Assembly (NCBI GenBank): GCA_020425885.1
Contig: JAGQRA010000379.1
Location: forward strand, 1 to 14,008
DNA: 14,008 bases
Direction: 5' to 3'
Source of the DNA: Planctomycetota bacterium
GTDB taxonomy: Bacteria > Planctomycetota > UBA1135 > UBA2386
The notes beneath the pieces were generated by a model, which worked only from the letters and a program-made list of their open reading frames with translations, was not told the origin of the DNA and did no database searches. Positions 6,382 through 12,438 of the stretch are shown here, one piece after another (within the stretch, counting starts at the first letter, position 1; every line of letters begins with the position of its first letter). A program made the translations under genes and the position numbers.

Positions 6382-7632
6382 ATGACCGCCATCCGCGACG
6401 TCACCACTCACGACATCCGGTTCCCGTTGCCGGGCGGCTCGGGCACCGACGCCGTTCACGGCGACCCGGAGTACTCCTACGCCGTCACCTGCCTGCGCAC
6501 CGCTGACCACGTCGGCCACGGTTCGGCGTTCACGCTGGGCAATGGCAATGACGTGGTCGTGTCGCTGGCGCAACGGCTCGGCGACCGGCTGCTCGCGATC
6601 GCCGGCACCGACATCGAGTCGATGATGGCCCGGTTCGGCGAGGTGCAGCGGCAGCTCGCCGATGACTCGCAGCTGCGCTGGCTGGGGCCGCACAAGGGGG
6701 CCGTGCACCTGGCGCTGGCTTCGGTCACCAACGCCACCTTCGATCTGTGGGCGAAGTCGCGCGGCGTGCCGCTGTGGCGGCTGTTGCTCGATCTCGACGA
6801 CCTCGCCCTGGTCGACCTCTGCGACCTGTCGTGGATCGAGGACGATCTCGATCGCGACGCGGCGCTGCTGCTGCTCGAACGCGAACGGCCGCTGCGTCCG
6901 GCCCGGACGGCGATCCTCGATACCGGGTATCCGGGCTACGACACCTCGGTCGGTTGGTTCGACTACCCCGACGAGCTGATCGCCGACAATGCGCGCCGCG
7001 CCGTCGCGGCCGGGTTCGGTGCCATGAAGCTCAAGGTCGGCAGCCGTGACCTCGAGCGCGACCTGCGCCGGGTGCGCATCGTGCGCGAGGCCGCCGGCTC
7101 TGGCGTGCGCGTCATGGTCGATGCCAATCAGCAATGGCGGTGGCCGATGGCGATGCGGGCCTGCGCGGCGCTCGCCGAGCTCGGCGTCTACTGGATCGAG
7201 GAGCCGACCCATCCCGACGACGTGCTCGGCCACCGCCGCCTGCGCGAGCTGGTGCGGTCGTCCGGCGTCAGGATCGCGGTCGGCGAGCACATCAGCCACC
7301 GCGTGCTGTTCAAGAACTTCATCCAGGCCGAGGCCGTCGACGTCGTGCAGGTCGATGCGCTGCGGGTCGCCGGCGTCAGCGAGTTCCTCGCGGTCAGCAT
7401 GCTGGCGCGCCGGGCGGGGTTGGAGGTGGTGCCGCACGTCGGCGACATGGGGCAGCTGCACCGGCATCTCGTGCTCTGGAATCACATCGCGCTGGGCCTG
7501 CCGGCGACCATGCTCGAGCACATCCCGCACCTCGGCGATCGCTTCGTCGATCCGGCCCGGGTCGCCGGCGGTGTCTATCACACCCCGCGGCTGCCGGGCG
7601 CGAGCCTCGCGCTGCGCGAGGTCCACGGCTGA
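6382..7632 (+). CDS. L-fuconate dehydratase-like enzyme (enolase superfamily)
   Basis: This 416-residue member of the mandelate-racemase group of the enolase superfamily resembles L-fuconate dehydratase, which converts L-fuconate to 2-keto-3-deoxy-L-fuconate. Family-like segments are GHGSAFTLGNGNDVV (45-59), WLGPHKGAVHLA (100-111), GYPGYDTSVGW (182-192) and EEPTHPDDVLGH (273-284). Catalytic residues are present: K216-x-K218, metal ligands D247 (VDANQ), E273 (WIEEP) and E302 (VGEH), and H352 (PHVGD). It is slightly shorter than typical fuconate dehydratases (about 435-440 residues). The usual PHAGGVGLCE loop is replaced by PHVGDMGQLH, so a related deoxy-sugar acid could be the true substrate. 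No lactonase, aldolase or transporter is present in the window. No strong Shine-Dalgarno is seen, so coupling to the SDR is likely. Confidence 0.85.
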   Translation: MTAIRDVTTHDIRFPLPGGSGTDAVHGDPEYSYAVTCLRTADHVGHGSAFTLGNGNDVVVSLAQRLGDRLLAIAGTDIESMMARFGEVQRQLADDSQLRWLGPHKGAVHLALASVTNATFDLWAKSRGVPLWRLLLDLDDLALVDLCDLSWIEDDLDRDAALLLLERERPLRPARTAILDTGYPGYDTSVGWFDYPDELIADNARRAVAAGFGAMKLKVGSRDLERDLRRVRIVREAAGSGVRVMVDANQQWRWPMAMRACAALAELGVYWIEEPTHPDDVLGHRRLRELVRSSGVRIAVGEHISHRVLFKNFIQAEAVDVVQVDALRVAGVSEFLAVSMLARRAGLEVVPHVGDMGQLHRHLVLWNHIALGLPATMLEHIPHLGDRFVDPARVAGGVYHTPRLPGASLALREVHG

Positions 7633-7667
7633 GAGGGTCCGCGGGCGATCTCCGGGTGCGCTCGGCG

Positions 7668-8150
7668 TCAGAACTCGAACAGGACACGCACGCCCGCCGC
7701 GCCCTTGGCCGCGTCCTTGGCGACGATGCCGAATGCGCCTTTGTGGCGGGCGACGTACTTGAGCATCATGCGGTCGGAGGCGACGTCCTTCGGCGGGGTC
7801 GAACCGTTCATGTTCTTGACCCGGAGCCAGTGTCGCGCCAGCTCGGCATCGTTCATGCCGAGCAGCGTGCCGACGAAGCTGATCTGGGCTGCCGAGGATG
7901 ACTCGCGAGCGTACGGCCGCGCCCGCGTGCCGTCGGGCCATTGCGTCAGGGTCTTCAGGAACAGCTTCTTGATCAGGACCTTGGCCTCGGGCTCGGTGCA
8001 GGCGATCGCGTTCGTGGCATGAACCACGACGACTAAGACCTCCTTCTTCTTGTCCTTGTCTCGTTCTTGCTCTTGCGGCGATGCCGGCAGGCCGAAGCCA
8101 CCGGCGATCATGGCGGTGACCAACGCGATGGGTAGTGAGTCGAGGATCAT
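7668..8150 (-). CDS. small secreted PstS-like (phosphate-binding-protein type) domain protein
   Basis: This 160-residue exported protein has a signal peptide at 1 to about 24, a very charged linker EQERDKDKKK (27-36), and a single domain (38-160). The domain pattern resembles part of a phosphate ABC-transporter substrate-binding protein: VVVVHATNAI, LIKKLFLKTLTQWPDGTRARP (60-79), then VASDRMMLKYVARHKGAFGIV (123-143). Small proteins of this kind are often annotated as phosphate ABC transporter substrate-binding-like, but no permease or ATPase genes are nearby. The start is decided by GAGGAG (8157-8162) 6 bases before the ATG, overlapping the stop of the upstream barrel gene. The two genes are 10 bases apart and must be one operon. 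The ligand is not established; phosphate is only a guess from the family. Confidence 0.75.
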   Translation of the reverse strand: MILDSLPIALVTAMIAGGFGLPASPQEQERDKDKKKEVLVVVVHATNAIACTEPEAKVLIKKLFLKTLTQWPDGTRARPYARESSSAAQISFVGTLLGMNDAELARHWLRVKNMNGSTPPKDVASDRMMLKYVARHKGAFGIVAKDAAKGAAGVRVLFEF

Positions 8151-8160
8151 GGTTGGCTCC

Positions 8161-9417
8161 TCAGAAGCTCACCGACCAGCTGAAGTTCACGAAGTCAGCG
8201 GTGTTCTTCGTGTTCGGCAGGTTGTTGTGATGGAAGTCGAGGCGGAGGCGCACCGATTCGTTCGGGTCGAACGTGATGCCGACGACGTGCTCGGTGCTGT
8301 GACCGCGCTGCGTCTCCAGCAGGGTGAACGGCGCCAGTGACACGACGGCGAGATCGGATCCGGCGTCGTAGTAGTCGAACCGGTAGCCGAGTCCCCATTG
8401 CGGGCTCATGAACCAGGTCCATTCGGTCGAGAGCGCGCGCTGATCGTCGTAGCTGCCCTCGGAGCTGATGTAGGCCTCGGTCTTGGCCACGAGATCGCCG
8501 TGGCGCCAATCGAGGTCGACACCGACGAACTCGTAGTCGCGGGTGCCGACGAATCGGGACGGGAAGGGCGCCTGCAGGACCGCGACGTTGCTCAGGATAT
8601 CGGTTGGTGCGGTCAGGCCCTCGCGCGTGCCGCGGCCGTAGTTGGCGGCGACCGAGAGGCCGAGGCCGCCGAACACGTAGGCGAGGCGGGCGCCGTAGAT
8701 CGGATCGTCGGCGCTGTTGTCCTCGGTGCCGTAGTAGGCGTCGTACTCGACCCAGTCCTCACCGGCGCCGATCGCCGCCTTGCCCGAGGCGCGGAGGCCT
8801 TCGAGCGTCTGGGGGTAGAGCGTGTTGGCCAGGAACTGTCGCGTGTGCAGGTTACCGTTCGCGATCGTCCGCGCCGGGATGAAGTACTCGCGGTTGGTGG
8901 TGCCGTGTGGCGAACCGACGACTCCGCCCTGCAGCTGCAGGCCGTCGCTGTACTTCCATTGCGCGTAGAGGCGCGACAGGAACATGCGCGCCTCCGAGGT
9001 GTCGTCGGTGATGAAGGCCGGGTCACCCGAGGTCGTCGTGGTGGGGTCGTCGAGCAAGGCGCCATTGAACGTGTAGAAGCCCGGGGTCGCGAACAGCGAC
9101 CATTGGTCATCGATCTGCGCCTTGAAGTAGAGCTCGAACAGCGACACCGAATGGCCGACCTCGGTGCCGTTGTTGCTGTCGAGGTAGCTGAACACCGAGG
9201 TCACGTGGCCACCGATGTCGAGGCTGCTGGCGGTGTAGGCCTGCGCCAGGGCGCGCGAGCCGAGCCGGTCGGACATGTGGGCCTGCATCTCCTCGACCTC
9301 GTCGAGGCGCTGCGTGATCTCGTCGAGCCGCTGGCGTGTGGACTCGGGATCCTGGGCCAGGGCGATGGAGGGAAGCCCGATCATCACGAGCAGGGTCTGG
9401 GGGATTCGATGTGCCAT
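8161..9417 (-). CDS. outer-membrane beta-barrel (porin-like) protein with N-terminal coiled coil
   Basis: This 418-residue protein has a signal peptide (1-21, ending in IALA) and a heptad-rich, charged helix (24-55, RQRLDEITQRLDEVEEMQAHM). The remainder alternates aromatic beta strands with loops rich in Asp, Asn and Gly, and ends in SWSVSF with a terminal Phe, as OMP barrels do. The N-terminal coiled coil recalls porins that tether to the wall or trimerise. Repeated motifs such as LSRLYAQWKYSDGLQLQGG (148-165) and LGYRFDYYDAG (343-353) are membrane-strand-like. It is followed by the PstS-like protein in the same operon, which suggests uptake or sensing of an oxyanion, by context only. The chosen ATG (9417) gives a normal signal peptide; a start 29 codons further upstream would add a proline- and arginine-rich non-signal stretch. 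Confidence 0.85.
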   Translation of the reverse strand: MAHRIPQTLLVMIGLPSIALAQDPESTRQRLDEITQRLDEVEEMQAHMSDRLGSRALAQAYTASSLDIGGHVTSVFSYLDSNNGTEVGHSVSLFELYFKAQIDDQWSLFATPGFYTFNGALLDDPTTTTSGDPAFITDDTSEARMFLSRLYAQWKYSDGLQLQGGVVGSPHGTTNREYFIPARTIANGNLHTRQFLANTLYPQTLEGLRASGKAAIGAGEDWVEYDAYYGTEDNSADDPIYGARLAYVFGGLGLSVAANYGRGTREGLTAPTDILSNVAVLQAPFPSRFVGTRDYEFVGVDLDWRHGDLVAKTEAYISSEGSYDDQRALSTEWTWFMSPQWGLGYRFDYYDAGSDLAVVSLAPFTLLETQRGHSTEHVVGITFDPNESVRLRLDFHHNNLPNTKNTADFVNFSWSVSF

Positions 9418-9437
9418 AGGATCGTCCGCTGCGACGT

Positions 9438-9464
9438 CGGATCCGTGTCTCGGGGACGGATCCG
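9438..9464. promoter_or_regulatory. 9-bp inverted repeat upstream of the barrel gene
   Basis: CGGATCCGT (9438-9446) and ACGGATCCG (9456-9464) are perfect complements around a 9-base spacer, 21 bases upstream of the barrel start. Each half contains the 8-bp palindrome CGGATCCG, with centres 19 bp apart. This may be an operator or a 5' UTR hairpin for the barrel/PstS-like operon. The same 9-mer recurs at 13634-13642. CGGATCCG also appears inside coding sequence (507-514, 8355-8362), so it may simply be a frequent word in this genome. Confidence 0.3.
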
Positions 9465-9507
9465 GCGGTCCTATCGGACGTTCCGGTCCGGCCCTTGAGC
9501 GCAACGA

Positions 9508-9523
9508 TCCCGCCGCGGCGGGA
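9508..9523 (-). terminator. GC-rich palindrome after the serine hydrolase, possible terminator
   Basis: TCCCGCCGCGGCGGGA is a perfect 16-bp palindrome that can fold to a 6-bp stem with a CGCG loop. It starts 17 bases past the stop of the serine hydrolase on the minus strand. No T-tract follows, so termination is plausible but unproven. Confidence 0.35.
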
Positions 9524-9540
9524 GCCAGGCGTCTACCGGC

Positions 9541-10935
9541 TCACGGCGCCATTACGGTCACCTGCACGGCGTGACTCGCGACCAGGCCCGAGCTGCCGCA
9601 GCTCAGCGGGTCGATCCACGCCGACTGCATCGTGAAGACGAGGCCCTGCAAGCCGCTCGGCAGCGGGAAGGGCAACACGGCTCGGCCCTGGGCGTCGGTG
9701 GTGAACGGGGCGAGGACGCTCGGCGTCGTCACGTAGTTGACGATGCCCTGGATCGACGTGCCCGGGCCCGCCGGGCCGATCATGAACGAGGCCACGCCCC
9801 ACGCCGAGGCGGGGCCGTCCTCGACGCCGACGCCGAAGGCGGCGTTGCCCTCGCGCGCCCAGCCGAGGACGTGGAACGCCGGCGGCGTCGCGCAGGCCGG
9901 CGAACTCGAGCCGATGCACTGCACGCCCAGCGGCGCCAGCGCCACGTCGGTCTCACGCCAGCAGTCCATGAGGTATGGGTAGGCCCAGATGTAGAACGTG
10001 TAGCCGACCCAGACCGCGGTCGCGTCGCGTTCGCGATCGAGGTAGGCGAAGAAGCCGAAGGCGCCGGGGGCGCAGGCCAGCAGGGTGCGCCCGGTCGGGT
10101 CCTGACGTTCGAGCCAGAAGCCGAGGCCGCAATGCACGGTGGTCGGGTGCGGGCTCCAGAGCACCGGGCGCGTGCCGATCTGGTCGGTCAGCATCTCCTC
10201 GACGCTGGCCTCCGTCAGCAGGCGGCCACCGCTGTAGAGTCCGCCGCGTCGCATCATGTCGAGGAAGCGCGTGTAGTCTTCGGCATTGCCCACGCCGCCG
10301 TCGGCGACGCCGGGATTGGTGCTGCTGCCGAAGTTGGTCGAGGTCATGCCGAGCGGGCCGGCGACCCGTTGCTGGAAGAGCTGGTGCCACGACAGGCCGG
10401 TGACGACCTCGCAGACGGCGGCGGCCACCTGCTGCGAGACGCTGCCGTAGTCGAACGCTGCCCCCGGCGCGTGGTGCAGCGGCATCTGGGCGATCTGGAA
10501 GGCGGCCTGGCGCATCGTGATCGTCGGGTCGTTCGACACCGGATCGAAGGTCGGCAGCCCCGAGGTGTGCGACATACACATGCGCAGCGTGATCGCCGCC
10601 TTCTGGCCGATCCCGTACTCGGGCAGATAGAGGGCCACCGGGTCATCGAACGCCACCAACCCCTGATCGATCAGCGACATCAGCACCGCCGCGGTCAGCG
10701 GCTTGCTGCCGGAGGCCAATGGCATCACCGTGTTGACCGGATAGCCGCCGAAGGTGGTCAGCAGGACCTGCTGACCGTGCTGGTCGACCCGCAGTACCAG
10801 GCCCGGCATCTGCAGATTCGTGACCGCTGCCTGGGCGACGGCGACGACGCCGGACAGGTCGTTGCAGGTGGGGCTCTGTGCGGGCAGCAGCGGGGACAGG
10901 GCGATCAGGGTCGCGACGATCCGAGTCCGAGTCAT
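9541..10935 (-). CDS. secreted serine hydrolase, beta-lactamase/penicillin-binding-protein fold, with C-terminal module
   Basis: This 464-residue exported protein has a signal peptide (1 to about 19, LIALSPLLPA). The class C beta-lactamase/esterase-type domain (about 28-325) has the nucleophile motif SxxK as S75-G-S-K78, MSHTSGLP (121-128), a second motif YGS at 163-165 in place of Y-x-N, and PLGM (194-197). At the usual third motif, before AFGFFAYLDRERD, it has CAPGAFG (288-294), where relatives have H-x-G, so the His is absent. Hydrolysis of esters or peptides is possible but impaired chemistry cannot be excluded. Residues ~338-464 form an extra beta-rich module (QCIGSSSPAC 339-348; FTMQSAWIDP 434-443) similar to the kelch-like protein's tail. 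The start at 10935 gives the signal peptide; an upstream in-frame start adds 50 arginine-rich residues and is rejected. GGAG lies just before the ATG. Confidence 0.88.
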   Translation of the reverse strand: MTRTRIVATLIALSPLLPAQSPTCNDLSGVVAVAQAAVTNLQMPGLVLRVDQHGQQVLLTTFGGYPVNTVMPLASGSKPLTAAVLMSLIDQGLVAFDDPVALYLPEYGIGQKAAITLRMCMSHTSGLPTFDPVSNDPTITMRQAAFQIAQMPLHHAPGAAFDYGSVSQQVAAAVCEVVTGLSWHQLFQQRVAGPLGMTSTNFGSSTNPGVADGGVGNAEDYTRFLDMMRRGGLYSGGRLLTEASVEEMLTDQIGTRPVLWSPHPTTVHCGLGFWLERQDPTGRTLLACAPGAFGFFAYLDRERDATAVWVGYTFYIWAYPYLMDCWRETDVALAPLGVQCIGSSSPACATPPAFHVLGWAREGNAAFGVGVEDGPASAWGVASFMIGPAGPGTSIQGIVNYVTTPSVLAPFTTDAQGRAVLPFPLPSGLQGLVFTMQSAWIDPLSCGSSGLVASHAVQVTVMAP

Positions 10936-10987
10936 TGCGCTCCAAGATAGCAGAGTTTGCCGACTGCGTGCCGCCGGGGGGCGTGGC

Positions 10988-10999
10988 CGGCGATCGCCG
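10988..10999. promoter_or_regulatory. 12-bp perfect palindrome in the divergent spacer
   Basis: CGGCGATCGCCG is a perfect palindrome in the 77-base spacer between the divergent serine hydrolase (start 10935) and the secreted protein starting at 11013. It lies where an operator or early transcript would be for either gene. The core GCGATCGC is a frequent word in some GC-rich genomes, so significance is low. Confidence 0.2.
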
Positions 11000-11012
11000 C
11001 TAACATGACGGG

Positions 11013-11921
11013 ATGGTGCGTCACCACGTCGGTTGTCGATTCGCCTTGCTGTCGTGCGTGGGCCTCGCCCTGACCCTCGGCGCATCGGCGCAGGACGAGG
11101 GCAAGACGGCGAAGGCCGAGGCCGAGGCCGAGACGCCGTTGCTCTGGGGGCCCGAGGCCCGGGTCCTGGCCGCGTCGCATCGGGTCGTGCGCGGCGTGCT
11201 TCACGTCGACGTGAAAGCCGTCGCCAAGGCGCAGACGAAGTCCGACTACGTCGGCGTGACGGTCGAGGTGCTGGAGCACCTCGTCGGCGCAGTGCAGGAC
11301 AAGGTCGCGTTCAGGACCTTCGTCAGGCCGCCCAAGGACGCCGAGGCCCATACCGACGATCTGTCCGCGGCCCAACTGCTCGCGCTCGATGGCCAGGAGC
11401 GGATCGTCTTCCTCGGCGGTCCCGGCGGCGTCTACCTCGCCGGCGACGACGATCGGCAGGCCGTGCGCGAACCCGACCCCGAGTTCGTCGCGCGGCTGCG
11501 GCGACGGCTGCGCCTGCACGCGGCCATGCTGGCGCAGCCGCTGAGCATCGATCGTCGGAGCCGGGCTCGCGTCGACAAGGTCATGCGCCGCATCTGCCGC
11601 GACGTCGACCACCAGCGGCAGGCGTTCGTCGATCTGCTGGCCCTGGATCGCGCCGATCTGCCGGCCCTGATCGCCGTGATGGATGACCGCCGTGCGCTCC
11701 TCGAGCAGTCGATCACGCTGCAGAACCGCGCCCGGGATGCCTTCGAACCATTCCGCCACTACGGGCCGAAGCTGGTCGTCGATGCCGTTGCCGCGGTCCT
11801 GAACCAGCATCTCGGCGAGAGCTTCGGGGCGATCTACAGCGGCGGCAGCGACACCGAACGTGACGCCTGCGTCCGCGGTTGGAAGGTCTACGCCCACTAT
11901 CTCGCGCGCAAGCCGCGCTGA
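11013..11921 (+). CDS. secreted protein of unknown function
   Basis: This 302-residue protein is not recognised. It has a signal peptide (1-26, ending GASA before Q27) and a low-complexity KTAKAEAEAE linker (31-40). A beta-rich segment (about 48-150) follows, with alternating V/L strands (GVLHVDVKAV, YVGVTVEVLEHLVG) and IVFLGGPGGVYLAG (131-144). The C-terminal half (about 155-302) is mainly helical and strongly charged and ends with NQHLGESFGAIYSGG (264-278) and a Trp/Tyr-rich helix (RGWKVYAHYLA). The Glu-Ser-Phe-Gly segment and final W..Y helix look conserved in style but match no enzyme motif I know. It is divergent from the serine hydrolase and convergent with the IF3-like gene, so it stands alone transcriptionally. 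The ATG at 11013 gives the signal peptide; its Shine-Dalgarno is weak. Confidence 0.8.
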   Translation: MVRHHVGCRFALLSCVGLALTLGASAQDEGKTAKAEAEAETPLLWGPEARVLAASHRVVRGVLHVDVKAVAKAQTKSDYVGVTVEVLEHLVGAVQDKVAFRTFVRPPKDAEAHTDDLSAAQLLALDGQERIVFLGGPGGVYLAGDDDRQAVREPDPEFVARLRRRLRLHAAMLAQPLSIDRRSRARVDKVMRRICRDVDHQRQAFVDLLALDRADLPALIAVMDDRRALLEQSITLQNRARDAFEPFRHYGPKLVVDAVAAVLNQHLGESFGAIYSGGSDTERDACVRGWKVYAHYLARKPR

Positions 11922-12006
11922 ACGCCGAGCGCTGCAGCGTGGCGCGCGGTAGACCGACTGGTGGCCATCGGGTTGTTGCGCGCTTCGTCGCTCAGCCCGT
12001 GGCGCT

Positions 12007-12040
12007 GCCCGATGGTGAGCTCACTCCTTCGCGATCGGGC
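12007..12040. terminator. nested inverted repeats between convergent genes
   Basis: GCCCGAT (12007-12013) pairs with ATCGGGC (12034-12040), and the loop contains the perfect 10-bp palindrome GTGAGCTCAC (12015-12024), which spans the stop of the IF3-like gene. It sits at the end of the 99-base convergent spacer and could act as a bidirectional stop. No T-tract is present. The rest of the spacer (11922-12006) shows nothing else notable. Confidence 0.3.
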
Positions 12041-12380
12041 CCAGTAGCATTGCCGCGCTGCGATCGCTGGTCGGAATCTGCTGGAACATCGCCACGTCCG
12101 CGAGAGTGCGCGCAGCTTCCCAGATCAGGTCGCGCATCGTTGCCTCTCGGCTTCGGGGCATTGGTTCGCAGACCAGCAGGACCAGCTGGCCTCGGTGTAG
12201 GAACGCTCTTGCCTTGGTCACCTTTCGCTCGAGGTCCGCGGCGGCGATGTTCGCTCTGAATCGGACCTCGGCAATCTCGGGCTCATCGTCGACCCACTGG
12301 GTCCGATCCTCACGGTCCTTGAGCCACCGCTGGCTCACCAGCCGGAACATGTCGAAGACGTTGCTCACGTGGTCGATCAT
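12021..12380 (-). CDS. stand-alone IF3 C-terminal-domain-like protein
   Basis: This 119-residue protein resembles the C-terminal domain of translation initiation factor IF-3, the half that binds the 30S platform and blocks subunit joining. The match runs from about residue 35: EIAEVRFRANI (strand), a helix with K53 and K56 leading to AFLHRGQLVLLVC (59-71; compare RFLEEGDKVKVT), PRSRE (75-79; compare RGRE), a helix RDLIWEAARTLADVA (83-97), and the last strand SAAMLLGPIAKE (108-119). The IF3 N-domain and linker are missing; residues 1-34 do not resemble them. No canonical rpmI/rplT neighbours are present, so this is an IF3 paralogue and not infC. The ATG at 12380 is preferred; upstream codons are arginine-rich and overlap the previous gene. 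The nearest AGGAGG (12411-12416) is 30 bases away. Function is inferred only as ribosome- or RNA-binding. Confidence 0.7.
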   Translation of the reverse strand: MIDHVSNVFDMFRLVSQRWLKDREDRTQWVDDEPEIAEVRFRANIAAADLERKVTKARAFLHRGQLVLLVCEPMPRSREATMRDLIWEAARTLADVAMFQQIPTSDRSAAMLLGPIAKE

Positions 12381-12383
12381 AGC

Positions 12384-12433
12384 TCGGAAGATCCGACCCG
12401 GTTGGCGGCGCCTCCTGCAGTGCGGCCGGGTCG
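12384..12433 (-). promoter_or_regulatory. potentially competing hairpins before the IF3-like gene
   Basis: In the 58-base spacer after the beta-helix-like gene, CGACCCGG and CCGGGTCG (12394-12401 with 12426-12433) form a perfect 8-bp stem whose loop holds the only Shine-Dalgarno-like AGGAGG (12411-12416, minus strand). A smaller stem, TCGGA with TCCGA (12384-12388 with 12392-12396), sits 3 bases from the ATG. The two stems share bases 12394-12396 and cannot form together. This could be a translational switch, or the large stem may merely terminate the upstream gene. Confidence 0.35.
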
Positions 12434-12438
12434 CCGCC

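Noticed and set aside
5611..7941. A 776-codon minus-strand open frame opposite the SDR and fuconate dehydratase genes
   Set aside because: Both plus-strand genes show catalytic motifs; the antisense frame is Arg/Gly-rich and has no recognisable motif.
9418..9504. Upstream start for the barrel protein
   Set aside because: It would place 29 Pro/Arg/Asp-rich residues before an otherwise normal signal peptide and read through the inverted repeat at 9438-9464.
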